NCBI GenBank assembly: GCA_012515235.1
Contig: JAAYYU010000015.1
Span: 62,001 to 126,000, forward strand
Reading direction: 5' to 3'
Length of the DNA stretch: 64,000 bases
Origin: Candidatus Anammoximicrobium sp.
GTDB taxonomy: Bacteria; Planctomycetota; Planctomycetia; Pirellulales; Pirellulaceae
Under the pieces are notes generated by a model, which saw nothing but the letters and a program-made list of their open reading frames with translations, searched no databases and was not told the DNA's origin. This document shows, piece after piece, positions 53,493 through 63,800 of this stretch. The position numbers were made by a program, and so were the translations under genes. Within the stretch, counting starts at the first letter, position 1, and every line of letters starts with the position of its first letter.

Positions 53493-54638
53493 ATGCATCC
53501 CGATCCCTTGACTCCCTACGGCAACCGGCCGATGGTCACCCCCATCGTCAACGCCGTGAACTACGAGTATGCCTCCTTTGAAGTGCTGCGGCAGATTACC
53601 GAAGGCGAGATCGACGGCTATACCTACCATCGGGACGACAACCCGACCGTTCGCGAGGTCGAAAAGAAGATCGCGGCCCTGGAGGAAGCGGAGGATTGCG
53701 TCATCTGCACGTCGGGCATGGCGGCCTGCACGATGGTCTACCTGACGTATCTGCGTGCGGGCGATCACTTGCTGCTGTTCCACGACATTTACGGAGCCAA
53801 CTACAAGGTCTCGCTGATTCTGGAACGGCTGGGAATCGAAATCTCCTGGATGAACGCCGACGACGTGCATCGCATCCGGGAATACCTTCGCCCCAATACC
53901 CGCATGGTGTTTCTCGAGACGCCGAGCAACCCGCTGTGCAAGGTCGTCGACATCCACGCCGTGCGGCAAGCCGCCGACACGGTCGGAGCGTTGCTGGTGG
54001 TCGATAACACGTTTGCCACGCCTTACCATCAAAAGCCGCTCCGGCACGGCGCGCACCTGGTGGTCCACAGCGCGACCAAGGCTTTGGGGGGGCACAACGA
54101 CATCATGGCCGGCGCCATCGCCGGGTCGAAGCTCTACTACAACGAACTCTGGTTCACCCGCCAGGCCATCGGCACGACCCTCGACGCCTACTCCGCCTTT
54201 TTGCTCGACCGCGGCTTGAAGACGTTCGAGATCCGGGCCGCCGCCATGGCGCGCGGCGCGGAAGCCGTGGCCGAGTACCTGCAGAAGCACCCGAAGGTGT
54301 CTCGCCTGTCCTATCCGGGACTGCACAGCCACCCCCAGCACGACGTCGCCCGGAAACAGATGGAGCGCGGCTTCGGCGGGATGCTGGCGTTCGACGTCGG
54401 CCATCACCAGGAGGACGCCCGGCGTTTCATCAACGGCTTGCAGACGATCTATCACGCGGTCAGCCTCGGGGCCACGGAGTCCTTGATCTGCGTGCCCCAT
54501 TTGACGACCATGCTGTACCTCCCGCCGGAACGGCGGGCGATGTTCGGCGTGCGGGAAAACACCGTGCGTCTCTCGATCGGAATCGAGCCGCCCGAGCAGT
54601 TGGTGGCGGACGTGCAACAGGCGCTGGCGTCGGTTTAG
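53493..54638 (+). CDS. Cys/Met-metabolism PLP enzyme (cystathionine gamma-synthase/lyase or methionine gamma-lyase type)
   Basis: 381 residues from the ATG at 53493 (AAAGGA ~10 bases upstream). PLP fold type I. Motifs: YTYHRDDNPTVREVEKKIAALEEAEDCVICTSGMAA, FLETPSNPLCKVVDI, LVVDNTFATPY and the PLP Lys196 in VVHSATKALGGHNDIMAG, followed by the QAIGTTLDAYSAFLLDRGLKT helix. Cytoplasmic. It moves sulfur between cysteine, homocysteine and methionine; which reaction is not fixed by sequence alone. Its stop (TAG at 54636-54638) is shared with the first bases of repeat copy B. Confidence 0.93.
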   Translation: MHPDPLTPYGNRPMVTPIVNAVNYEYASFEVLRQITEGEIDGYTYHRDDNPTVREVEKKIAALEEAEDCVICTSGMAACTMVYLTYLRAGDHLLLFHDIYGANYKVSLILERLGIEISWMNADDVHRIREYLRPNTRMVFLETPSNPLCKVVDIHAVRQAADTVGALLVVDNTFATPYHQKPLRHGAHLVVHSATKALGGHNDIMAGAIAGSKLYYNELWFTRQAIGTTLDAYSAFLLDRGLKTFEIRAAAMARGAEAVAEYLQKHPKVSRLSYPGLHSHPQHDVARKQMERGFGGMLAFDVGHHQEDARRFINGLQTIYHAVSLGATESLICVPHLTTMLYLPPERRAMFGVRENTVRLSIGIEPPEQLVADVQQALASV

Positions 54639-54768
54639 CATCGTTCGAGAAATAACTGTCAGGTGACAAGTGAGCGGCAAGGCGCTAGCCACCGGTATTG
54701 CGGCCAATCCGCACGACCTGGAACCGGCGGCTAGCGCCGTTCCGCTCACGGCTTTCTCGAACGATGCT
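54637..54768. repeat. palindromic repeat family 1, copy B
   Basis: Left arm AGCATCGTTCGAGAAA (from 54637) and right arm TTTCTCGAACGATGCT (54753-54768) are exact complements over 16 bases. Inside, the left half (GTGAGCGGCAAGGCGCTAGC) and right half (GCTAGCGCCGTTCCGCTCAC) also pair, making a full-length ~130-base hairpin. The left arm starts within the stop codon of the preceding gene. The best-kept copy of the family. Confidence 0.85.
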
Positions 54769-54809
54769 AACGGAGCGGGATTCAGGCAAGAACCAGGGGA
54801 GGTGGAACC

Positions 54810-57290
54810 ATGGCGTCGCTTCGCACGTACTTGACCGTGACCTTTTTGCTGTGGCCGGCTGCCGCCCCGTGGACGGCGACTGGGGCGGAACCGGCGGCGG
54901 AACCGGCGCAGCAAGTGGCGGCCTGGCTGCGCTGGCTCATCCCGCTGCCCAAGGAGGTGAGCATCCGGCAGCAGGTCACGCTGCCGGCCGCGGACGTGAA
55001 GATCACGTTGGCCGCGGGAGCCGGCGACCTGGAACGCAACGCCGCGCGCAAGCTGCAGGGCCTTTTCCTGGAGAAGGCGGGCAGCCCGGCCGTCGCCGGC
55101 AGCGGCCTGGAAATCGTCCTGGGCGCGTGCGACGCGGAGGGGCGGTTGGGCGGGATCGCCGTGCCTGACGCCGCCCGCTTGCGCGACTTGCCGAACCGCG
55201 AACAGGCCTACCTGATCCGGCCGGACGGCGCGAAGCGGCTCCTGCTGACCGCCCTCGACCCGCGAGGCGTGTTCTACGCGGCCCTGACAATGCGGCAACT
55301 GCTCGAATCGAAATTCCGCGGCGACGACGTGACCGTGCCTCTGGCGGTCGTCACCGACTGGCCGGATCTGGAGGAGCGGGGCGAATGGGGCGGCTCGTCG
55401 ACGCGCGACATCGAATGGTTGGCCGACCGGAAGATGAACCTGGTCGAATTCCACACCACCCACGAGGTCGACGAGCAGGGCAAGTCCGTGACCGCGATCA
55501 GCCGCTCGCTGTTGCGGCGCGGACAAATCAACGCGGTCAACCTGGTGCCCATCATCTCCCATTTAAACGGCATGGGGAACCGCGGCGTGTACCGGGCCTA
55601 TCCGGAGCTGCGCGGGCAAGGCGAGAAAGCGGTCTACAAGAGCGGCTCGACGGAACTCTGGGCTCCCTGCGCTTCGAATCCCAAGCTGCACGAAATCATG
55701 GCCGGCTGGATGCGCGGCTATGCGGCGTACGGCATCCGCGACATTTCCTGCTGGCTGGGCGAGTTGACCCAGCATTGCCAGTGCGACCAGTGCGCCACGG
55801 CGGGACAGTTCGCACTGGAAACGCGGGCGTTCGTCAAGGCCTGGCAACGGGCCCGTCAGGACTTTCCCGGCCTGCGGATCCGCATCCTCACGACCCAAGG
55901 CAGCTATGCGACCAACGATCGCGTTCTGGCGGAGTGCCCGCCGGACGTGCGGGTGACGTACTACGACGGCGGCCGGACGTACGACTCGTCGCGCGAGCCG
56001 ATGATCTACCCGTTGCTGGAGCAATTCGCCGCCGACGGCCGCTGGCTGGGCTGTTATCCGCAGCTGACGCCCTCCTGGCGGATCGTCAGCCCGTGGAGCT
56101 GTCCGCAATTCGTCAAGGCTCGCCTGGCGGAGTTCGTGGACAAGGGACTGGCCAGCCTGGGCGGATACGTCGTGCCCGACAACCGCTTGTTCGATTTCAA
56201 CGTGACCGCGGCGGCCGAGTGGAGTTGGCACGCGCACGGCCGGGACGAACACCAATTCGCGCTGGCCTGGGCCACGCGGCAGGGCTTCCAGCAACCGGAC
56301 GCCGTGGCCGACTGGGCCGTGTTGCTCGGTCCCGTGTCGTGGGACCTCTACGGGGCCCGGTTGGTCGAACGCTACTTTTTCCGCCCCGGCAGCCTCGAGC
56401 GGCTGGTGCAGGCCCGCAAGCAACCGGCGTTCGGCGAAGGCCCGTTCCGCTACCTGCCGGACGCGGCAGCCCTGGAGAAGAACCTCGACGCTTGCCGCCG
56501 GGCCATGCACCTGGCCCAGCGCAGCGGTTCGTCGGCCATCCAGGCCGAAACGCAAGCGGTGACGACCTACTACGTGATGCTCGACCAACTCTGCCGGATT
56601 TGCAACTTCCTGGCGGAAAACCAGACCTTCGACGCCGCCGGGCGGCGGACGCTGCAGAACCACATGAACGCCTTCGCCCTGGCCGGCGCGTTGAACACCG
56701 AAGCGTTGTGCGACTGGGAGCGGGCGGTCGCGGTCGGCGCCGGATCGTCCCGCTTCCGCGATGGCGTCCAGGCCACGGAGGCCGCGGTCGCCGCGGTCGC
56801 CCGAGCCCTGGCGCCGCTGGCCATCCGCAATCCGGCAGCCCCCCTGATGCGCCACACGATCGGCGGTTGGACGCTGGAGGATTTTCGGCAGCAGGCGAAG
56901 ATCGAGAAGACGTTCGACGTCACCGAGCAGATTTCCGGTCCGGGCATCTACCGCGTCACGTTCCAGTACACGGAGGGCTGGAACGGAGCCAGCACGCACG
57001 GCGTGACGCTGCTGGCCGAACCGCGTGACGGGGGCGGCACGCCGGCGCCAGTCGGCCTGGACGAACACCTGGGCAGCACGGCCAATGACAGCCAAAACAA
57101 CGTCTATTCGCTCCGGCTGGACACGCACGACCCGGCCCTGCGCTATCGCCTGGTGGCCGTCCTCCAGGGCACCCGGCCGCAAGACCAGCAACCCGGCCGA
57201 ACCGGCTGCAGCGGCGAGATCACGCTGCAGCGCGAGCGCGATCCCGATTGGCAGGTCAGGATGATGAACGTCTTGCCACGTTCCGATTGA
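54810..57290 (+). CDS. secreted glycoside hydrolase with GH20/GH67-type N-terminal domain
   Basis: 826 residues. GGGGAGG lies 8 bases before the ATG; a signal peptide (YLTVTFLLWPAAAPWTATGA) follows. Residues ~50-160 form the GH20b/GH67N domain (DVKITLAAGAGDLERNAARKLQGLFLEKAG, YLIRPDGAKRLLLTALDPRGVFYAALTMRQLLE). The barrel has VVTDWPDLEERGEWGG, WLADRKMNLVEFHTTHEVDEQG, CWLGELTQHCQCDQC (two Cys pairs) and WSWHAHGRDEHQFALAW. A beta-sandwich-like C-terminus ends the protein. It resembles hexosaminidase- or glucuronidase-type enzymes; the catalytic residues are not certain, and the Cys-rich CQCDQC loop is unusual. Confidence 0.82.
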   Translation: MASLRTYLTVTFLLWPAAAPWTATGAEPAAEPAQQVAAWLRWLIPLPKEVSIRQQVTLPAADVKITLAAGAGDLERNAARKLQGLFLEKAGSPAVAGSGLEIVLGACDAEGRLGGIAVPDAARLRDLPNREQAYLIRPDGAKRLLLTALDPRGVFYAALTMRQLLESKFRGDDVTVPLAVVTDWPDLEERGEWGGSSTRDIEWLADRKMNLVEFHTTHEVDEQGKSVTAISRSLLRRGQINAVNLVPIISHLNGMGNRGVYRAYPELRGQGEKAVYKSGSTELWAPCASNPKLHEIMAGWMRGYAAYGIRDISCWLGELTQHCQCDQCATAGQFALETRAFVKAWQRARQDFPGLRIRILTTQGSYATNDRVLAECPPDVRVTYYDGGRTYDSSREPMIYPLLEQFAADGRWLGCYPQLTPSWRIVSPWSCPQFVKARLAEFVDKGLASLGGYVVPDNRLFDFNVTAAAEWSWHAHGRDEHQFALAWATRQGFQQPDAVADWAVLLGPVSWDLYGARLVERYFFRPGSLERLVQARKQPAFGEGPFRYLPDAAALEKNLDACRRAMHLAQRSGSSAIQAETQAVTTYYVMLDQLCRICNFLAENQTFDAAGRRTLQNHMNAFALAGALNTEALCDWERAVAVGAGSSRFRDGVQATEAAVAAVARALAPLAIRNPAAPLMRHTIGGWTLEDFRQQAKIEKTFDVTEQISGPGIYRVTFQYTEGWNGASTHGVTLLAEPRDGGGTPAPVGLDEHLGSTANDSQNNVYSLRLDTHDPALRYRLVAVLQGTRPQDQQPGRTGCSGEITLQRERDPDWQVRMMNVLPRSD

Positions 57291-57587
57291 ATGCGGCGGC
57301 CCGCTGCGCGGAAAAGACGGCAGGACGGAAGGATCCGTTGGACGGCGGCCATGCAAAAGGCGGCAGCGAGTTAAAAGTCGGCCCTGTTGCGGAGTGAAAC
57401 AACGCACAGCGCGTGTCCGGGAGGCCGGACTCGGCTGATGCCCGACGCAAGAAACTCCGCGCTCGGCCCGGGCGCAATTCGCGTTCGGGGCCGTCAGCGC
57501 GGCTGGACAGCCGCGTCTTGACGTCGATAATGATTCCCTTCTTGCCCGTCTTACGATCAGCCTGCAAACCGAATACAAAGGGACGAC

Positions 57588-59528
57588 GTGGGAACTCTGG
57601 AAAGTCAAGGCGTCCGCCCGGAATCCGCGGGCCAGTTGGCCAAACCGATCCTGTTGTTGGCGGCGGAGCACGCGCAGGAGCCGGCGTTTCTGGAAGCGGC
57701 GCTGCCCTTGCTGATGGCCGCAGGCGGGGCCGATTCCGTCACGCTGCGCCGCGCCGAGCGGGGCAAATGGCTCGTTGTCGCGTCGGCGGGCCGGAAGCAG
57801 GAACCACCCCTGGAGGTGCTGGGCGAAGTCCTGGATCGCGAAGTGCCGCTGGCGGACGGCGCCTGGGCGGCGGCGCCGTTGGCTCCGCGTTCGGGCAGCG
57901 GGGAAGTGCTCGCGCTGCACGCGGCTGGTGCGGCATCGGGAGACCGGGCCGCCGTCGTGGAAGAGCTGGCGAGTCTGCTGGCGGCGGGCCGAGCCGCGGT
58001 CCGGCAGCGGGACCTGAGCCGCCGCCGGATCGAGCGACTGGAGAAGATCATCGAGATCAGCCGCCAGTGGAATCAGACACGGCAGACGGAAGACCTGCTC
58101 CATCAGATCGCGGAGGCCTCCACACAGCTGCTGGCTGCCGAACGGGCCAGCATCTTCCTGTGGGACAAGGCCAACCGCACGCTCGTCGGCCGTCCGGCGC
58201 TGGGGGTCGAAGACAACGAGCTCAGGCTGCCCGACGACGTAGGCGTCGTCGGGCAGGTGGTTCAGACCGGCGAGGCGCGGCGCGTCGACCGGGACGAGGC
58301 GCAGCGGGAAGTCGATCGGCGGGTCGATCGTCAGCTGGGCTTCCAGACGCACAATCTGTTATGCGTACCGCTGCGCTCGCCGCGGGGCGAGTTGTTCGGG
58401 GCGTTCGAGCTGCTGAACAAGCTCGGCGGCGATTTCACCGACGACGATCAAGCGGCGCTGGCCGAGTTGGCGAGCCACGCGGCGGTGGCCCTGGAGAACA
58501 CCCGGCAGTACGAAAAGCTGCTGAAGGTGCAGCGGCATTTGACCGACCAGGCGGCGCAGCGGGTGCGGATGATCGGCGAGTGTCCGGTGATCGAATCCTT
58601 GCGGGCTACGGTCAGCCGGATCGCCGACACGGACCTGGCGATTCTGATCCTGGGCGAGAACGGCACGGGCAAAGAAGTCGTCGCCCAGCTGATCCACTAT
58701 CTCAGTCATCGCCGCGACCAGCCGCTGGTGGCGGTGAACTGCGCGGCGCTGACGGAAACGCTGTTGGAAAGCGAGCTGTTCGGCCACGAGAAAGGCGCGT
58801 TCACCGACGCGCACGAATCGCGGCCGGGCAAGTTCGAATTGGCCAGCGGCGGGACCTTGTTCCTGGACGAGATCGGCGACATGAGCCCCGGCGGGCAAGC
58901 GAAGCTGTTGCGGGTCCTGGAGGAAAAGGTGGTGGTCCGCGTCGGCGGCTCGCGGCCGATTCACACCGACGCCCGCGTGATCGCCTCGACGAACCAGAAC
59001 CTGGCCAAGATGGTCCGCGAGCGGCGGTTCCGCGAAGATCTGTTCTTCCGCCTGAACGTCGTCACGCTGGAACTGCCGCCGCTCCGCGAGCGCGGCGAGG
59101 ACGTGCTGCTGTTGGCGGAACACTTCCTGGAGGAGTTCAGCGTCAAGGCCCGCCGCAAACCGCCGACGCTCACCGCGGCGGCCCGCAAGCGGCTGGTCAG
59201 CCACACCTGGCCGGGCAACATCCGCGAGTTGCGGAACCTGATGGAACGGCTCGCGTACTTGACGCCCGGCGACAAGATCGAGGCGGACGATCTTTCGTTC
59301 ATCCTCGCCCCCGATCCGTCCTCTTCCGCGATCCTCGCCCTGGATCAAACCCTGAACGACGCCACCCGGCGGTTCCAGAGCGAGTACATCAACCGCCAAA
59401 TCGCCGCCGTCCGCGGCAGCATGACCACCGCCGCCGAACGCCTGGGCCTGCACCGATCCAACCTGTACCGCAAGATGCGCCAGTTGGGGATGAATCCGGG
59501 CGAAGAGAAGGCGGACGAACAAGAGTAG
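57588..59528 (+). CDS. sigma-54-dependent transcriptional activator with GAF sensor
   Basis: 646 residues from the GTG at 57588 (AAAGGG ~7 bases upstream). N-terminal ~150 residues are not recognised; GAF domain ~155-305 ([47 protein letters not shown]); AAA+ domain from ~330: Walker [13 protein letters not shown] (~355), the sigma-54-contact loop as [15 protein letters not shown] (~403; classical GAFTGA has Gly at position 5), Walker [11 protein letters not shown], and an Arg-finger-like [15 protein letters not shown]. The C-terminal Fis-type helix-turn-helix is [21 protein letters not shown]. It activates RpoN promoters; two strong sigma-54 sites in this window (14170 and 22821) could be targets, unproven. 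No adjacent histidine kinase. Confidence 0.93.
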   Translation: MGTLESQGVRPESAGQLAKPILLLAAEHAQEPAFLEAALPLLMAAGGADSVTLRRAERGKWLVVASAGRKQEPPLEVLGEVLDREVPLADGAWAAAPLAPRSGSGEVLALHAAGAASGDRAAVVEELASLLAAGRAAVRQRDLSRRRIERLEKIIEISRQWNQTRQTEDLLHQIAEASTQLLAAERASIFLWDKANRTLVGRPALGVEDNELRLPDDVGVVGQVVQTGEARRVDRDEAQREVDRRVDRQLGFQTHNLLCVPLRSPRGELFGAFELLNKLGGDFTDDDQAALAELASHAAVALENTRQYEKLLKVQRHLTDQAAQRVRMIGECPVIESLRATVSRIADTDLAILILGENGTGKEVVAQLIHYLSHRRDQPLVAVNCAALTETLLESELFGHEKGAFTDAHESRPGKFELASGGTLFLDEIGDMSPGGQAKLLRVLEEKVVVRVGGSRPIHTDARVIASTNQNLAKMVRERRFREDLFFRLNVVTLELPPLRERGEDVLLLAEHFLEEFSVKARRKPPTLTAAARKRLVSHTWPGNIRELRNLMERLAYLTPGDKIEADDLSFILAPDPSSSAILALDQTLNDATRRFQSEYINRQIAAVRGSMTTAAERLGLHRSNLYRKMRQLGMNPGEEKADEQE

Positions 59529-59729
59529 ACACTCGCGGATGTACCCGCAGGGAGTCTTCGGGGGCCCAGAAAGCGGTCTTTTCGCAACGGTAGGGCTGAT
59601 GCTCGCGCCCTGCGAGTTCAGACGGTCAGAAAAGACGGTCCGACCATCGCCGAGATGCAGATGATGTGGTAAAAGTAAACCCACTTCGCCGTCGAGATTC
59701 AGCCGTCCGTAAGACGCAGGAGGTGAACG

Positions 59730-60470
59730 ATGACCGGACGGGCTTCCCCTGGCCCGCCAAATTCGCGTGTTCTGTTGATCGACTTGGACAACTGCCCGAA
59801 GGAACTGGCGGACCTGCCGAACAGATTGGCGGACTTTACGCGGATCGTGGCTTGTTATGGGGTGAACGAGCCGAGGCTGGGCCTTTCGCTGGTGCGGGCT
59901 TTGGCGCCGGCGATCGCCGCAGGCCGCTTGGAATTCGTGGGCATGGAACAGCGCGGCAAGAACGCTGCCGACTTTGGCTTGGCCTTCTGGGCCGGGCGAC
60001 TGCTGGAGCAACTGCCCGCACACACCGAGTTTGTGATCCTGTCGCGCGACAACGGGCTGGAGCATATCGTCAACTTGTTGCGGCGCGAGCCTCGTGCGGC
60101 CCGCCGCGCGGGATCGGCGGTCGAGGCCGTGACGGGCGTGGACCAGGACGACGCGGTGGCCGAGGAATTCTACACGGAACGCCTGCGAACGCAGTTGCAC
60201 CGCCCCAAGCGCCGAAGAACGCTGCTGAAGAGCATCCGCACGTTCTTCCAGAACCGCCAAGGCCTTGACGCCGACCGCATCCTGGCCGCCCTGATCCGCC
60301 GCGGCTGGGTCGCGTGCGACACGGAGGGGATTGTGACCTATCCCGAACTCGCGCAGTGGACGGCGGCGGAAGCCTGCCCGCCGCCTGCCCCGCCCGCGCC
60401 CGATCAGCCCGGCCCCGCGTCCGCCGCTCGCCAGCCCGCCAAACGAAGCAGCCTGCCGCTGTTCGACTAG
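59730..60470 (+). CDS. PIN/NYN-like domain protein
   Basis: 246 residues. GGAGGTGA lies 5 bases before the ATG, one of the strongest Shine-Dalgarno sites here. The first ~130 residues look like a NYN/PIN ribonuclease fold: VLLIDLDNCPKEL (metal-binding Asp pair), the ACYGVNEPRLGL step, KNAADFGLAFWAGRLLEQL and TEFVILSRDNGLEHIV (further acidic residues). Then a helical part with a winged-helix-like DADRILAALIRRGWVACD, and a Pro-rich tail. Probably an RNA-cleaving or RNA-binding protein; not a toxin-antitoxin pair by context, as no small partner overlaps. Cytoplasmic. Confidence 0.75.
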   Translation: MTGRASPGPPNSRVLLIDLDNCPKELADLPNRLADFTRIVACYGVNEPRLGLSLVRALAPAIAAGRLEFVGMEQRGKNAADFGLAFWAGRLLEQLPAHTEFVILSRDNGLEHIVNLLRREPRAARRAGSAVEAVTGVDQDDAVAEEFYTERLRTQLHRPKRRRTLLKSIRTFFQNRQGLDADRILAALIRRGWVACDTEGIVTYPELAQWTAAEACPPPAPPAPDQPGPASAARQPAKRSSLPLFD

Positions 60471-60620
60471 GAAGCTGCCTGAAGCGGCACGGCCTGACTT
60501 GCTTGACACGACTCGAACCCCAAAAAGGCCGGCTGCCTCACAGGCAGCCGCGCGGCGACCAGGAAGCCCGTTCCGGATTGTCCTGTCGCAACGGTGGCCG
60601 CAATAACTTCCCGATTTCGG

Positions 60621-60728
60621 CCACCACGCTGCTCGCCAGCGTGGAGCCGTGTTCAAAACCAGCTGCCTCCCCGCGCCACTGCGTCCAGCATCTTGAACAC
60701 CGCGCCACGCTGGCGAGCAGCGTGGTGG
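60621..60728. repeat. palindromic repeat family 2, copy 2
   Basis: Two 24-base arms (60621-60644 and 60705-60728) are perfect reverse complements, beginning CCACCACGCTGCTCGCC; the ~60-base centre includes CACTGCGTCCAGC and TCTTGAACACCG shared with the copy at 38883-38975. It sits between two genes that converge from both sides. A MITE-like element of ~108 bases. Confidence 0.85.
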
Positions 60729-60847
60729 CGCAGAGGAGGCTCCCACGCAAAGTCGCTGCGGACTCCATCGTGCGAGACAGCGAGTGCCTTGGCTTGCCGC
60801 CAGTTCTCGCCGAAACGGGGAAGTCATTTCGGCCGTCGCTGCTAGAA

Positions 60848-63800
60848 TCACTGCGGCGGGCTCGCAACCGCCGCCGGTTTCAGCTTCCGGGCGGTGGACC
60901 ACTCGTCTTTTTTCCGGAATCGCAGCGCCGATCCGCCCACGACGGCGCGGTGCTGGATCGTTCCGTCGGGGGCCAAGCCGACGATGGCGACCGTGGCGTC
61001 GCTGTCCAGGGGACCGGCTTGGACGGAAGTGCCGGTATCGTTCAGCAAGACCCACGTCTCCAAGCGGATCTTGTGCCAGGGGTCCGTCTCGCTGACGGCC
61101 TTGACGGCGGTCACTCGATCGTCGTCCCGCAGCACCTCGATGCGTTTCGGGTCCTTCGAGTCGGCTGGCGGGTCGAGCAGATCCTGGGGCGTGAAAGTCG
61201 GCGCGTGAGGAAGCAGGACCGAGGTGAACGTGATCTCCTGGCCGGCCCGCACCATGCCGGACCAGATTTGCCGCATCTGGACCGGCGAGCAGCGATAGGG
61301 GTTCTCCAGATAGCGGTCCGCCACCGTGTGCGTGCGGCCGGGCCGCGGCGAGAAATAGACCAGCAGGTCCCAGGACGGGTTCCGGATCGCCTGGACGCCG
61401 CGGCCGAGTCCCAGCCCGGTGTAGTACAGATCGTCGTAGTAGGCGTTGAACCAGTACTCACCGCACTGCGGACCCAGGCACCGCGTCTGGAAGCACGGCC
61501 CCAGGCGCACCTTCATCGTCGAGTCGAATTTGGCGCTGTCCTTCACCAGCAGAAACCGATTCTTGCAGAAGATGAAATCGCGCGTGTAGGTGACCGGCAA
61601 GTGCTGATAGGCGGTGGTGCGGATCCGCACCCAGGTGAATGCCGCGTCGTCCACAAAAACTGGAACCTCCGTTTTCATGGGCCGCGGATCGCCTGCCAGG
61701 CCGTCCAGGTCCTCGATCCACAGCAGGTTCTGGAAGTCCGGCGTGTTCTCGTAGTAACCCTGGCCGGCCAGCAGCGCCGCGTCGTGTTGGATCAGCGCGA
61801 TCAGATTGCCCGGCACCTCGCCGCCGTGGCCCGCGACGGGCAGCAGCTCGACAAGTCCCCACAGGCTTTGCGGATCGTTGCCGCTGCTCAGCACCACCTT
61901 GTCGGGAATCCAGCGGTCCGGGACCATCGCCATCGGGCTGGTGCCCGGCCGGGCGCGGAGTTGCTCCAGCGGCACCGGCTCCAGCGGATGACGCCACGTC
62001 AGACGGCTGCCGCCCGGCGGCGGCGCGGGCGGCACGCTGTCGTCGGCCAGCAGATAGGCCAGGACGAAGTTGTTGCGGGCCGTGTCGTACGGCACGTGGT
62101 ACTGGTTGGCGCGGTGGTCCAGGTGGTTGTAGTAGTATTCGGCGATCCGGTGGCTCGTCCAGCGGAAGCGGCCGTCCTTGGTCAGCCGCGACAGCCACTC
62201 GTAGGCCCACATCGAAGCGCCGACCTCCGGCCAGCCGGAACACGAGGCGAACGGCACACACGCGCCGCTGGGGCTGACCATCTCGACATAGCGGGACAGC
62301 GTCTTGCGGAAACCGGGATGGTTCAGGAAGGCATCCCAGTCGCCGGTGTGAAAGTAAAGGGCCGCGGCCGCATCGAAGAACACCCAGTGGTAGCCGGCCG
62401 AAGCGTCGTCCGTGTCGCCCACCTCGCCGATCAGCTTGTCGTGATAGTCCGTGTACTCAGGGACTCGCGGGTCCACCGGCTTCCCGTCTTCTTCGGCGAC
62501 CTGCCGGGCGATCTTCAGCAAGGCGTACCGGTGCCAGACGCGGTTGTGCGTGCCGGATTCGGCAAACAGTTCCTTGTCGGGCGCCGCCGCGACCTTGTGC
62601 AGGTTGGCCCGATACCGGTCTTCCGCACGGGCCGGGACAAAAGGACTGTTCGGATCTTGCTTCCAGGTCAGGTAGCGATACTGGGCGACGGCGGTCAGCT
62701 TGAACCAGCCCAGATCGCCCGCGTCGAGCATGTAGTCCACGATCTCGCGCGCCAGTCGGGCGTATTCCGCATCCTGCGTCAGCCGGTGGAGCGCCAGGCA
62801 GCGGAAGGCGTCCACGTAGCCCCATGAGCTCTTGCTCTTGATCGCGCCCCGCGCGGCTTCCTTCAAGCCCGGCTCGACGTGCCGGCGGATGTACGGGACG
62901 TAATCCTCCTTGCTCTTCACCCAGCCGTGCCGGTAGAAGCCGACCCGGTGCTCGGCATAGGCGTTGTGCGCCACGCGGTCGGGGCCCATGTGCCGGATCT
63001 CGCCGGCCAGGTTGCGGATCGTCGGCGGCTCCGGCTGCGGCTCCACCATGCGCAAGGGCGCACTGGCCACCACGCTGGTTTTCCCGCCGACGCTGGCCGT
63101 CAGTTCGACGGTATAGCCGCCGGGCTGCGGGACGGAGCCGGCTTGGAATTCCCGCAATTCGACGCCCGTCTTTCCGGCGGGGACCTCGGCGCCGATCGGC
63201 TGCTCGGCAACCCGTTCGCGTTCCGCGTCCAACACGCGGACGGCCTCCATCCTGGCCGGTCCCGCCAGCGCGGCCAGGGTCGCGCGGACGGCAAAGGGGC
63301 GGTCGGTCGGCGTCTGGTCGGCGGACACCGTCACCTCGCCGAGCACGTCGTCGCGGTCGGCCAGGCGAAAGACCGGGTGGTCCTTCGGCTCGCCCTGGTA
63401 CGCCCAGCCCACCTGGTTCAGCGCTTCGCCGGGATCGACGTCGGCCGCCAGAAACGCGATGAACAGCCGCTCGCCGGGCCGGGCGACGAAGTCCAGGTCC
63501 TTCCACGGAATCGCGGCCTCCACGTTGTAGCCCCGCGGCGTTTCCGTCACCGCCCACTGGGAATGCTCGGTGAGAACCCAGTAGAAATCCCGCTTGTCCA
63601 GCACCGCCGGGCCGCCGGGAACCAGCGTGCCGCGCGGATTGACGCCCGTCGGGGCGTACCGCAGGCCCAGAAACGGCGTCGGGCTGAAGGGCGAGTTCGT
63701 CTTCATCGGCTGCCGGAACGAGGCGACGGCGACCATCAGGCTGTCGCAACCCCAGCCCGGCGGCCCTTGGTTGCCGAAGCTGTCGGGCCGTACGCCCCGC

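Noticed and set aside
55563..61055. Two long minus-strand frames opposite the GH and sigma-54 activator genes
   Set aside because: Antisense shadows of genes with clear motifs and Shine-Dalgarno sites.
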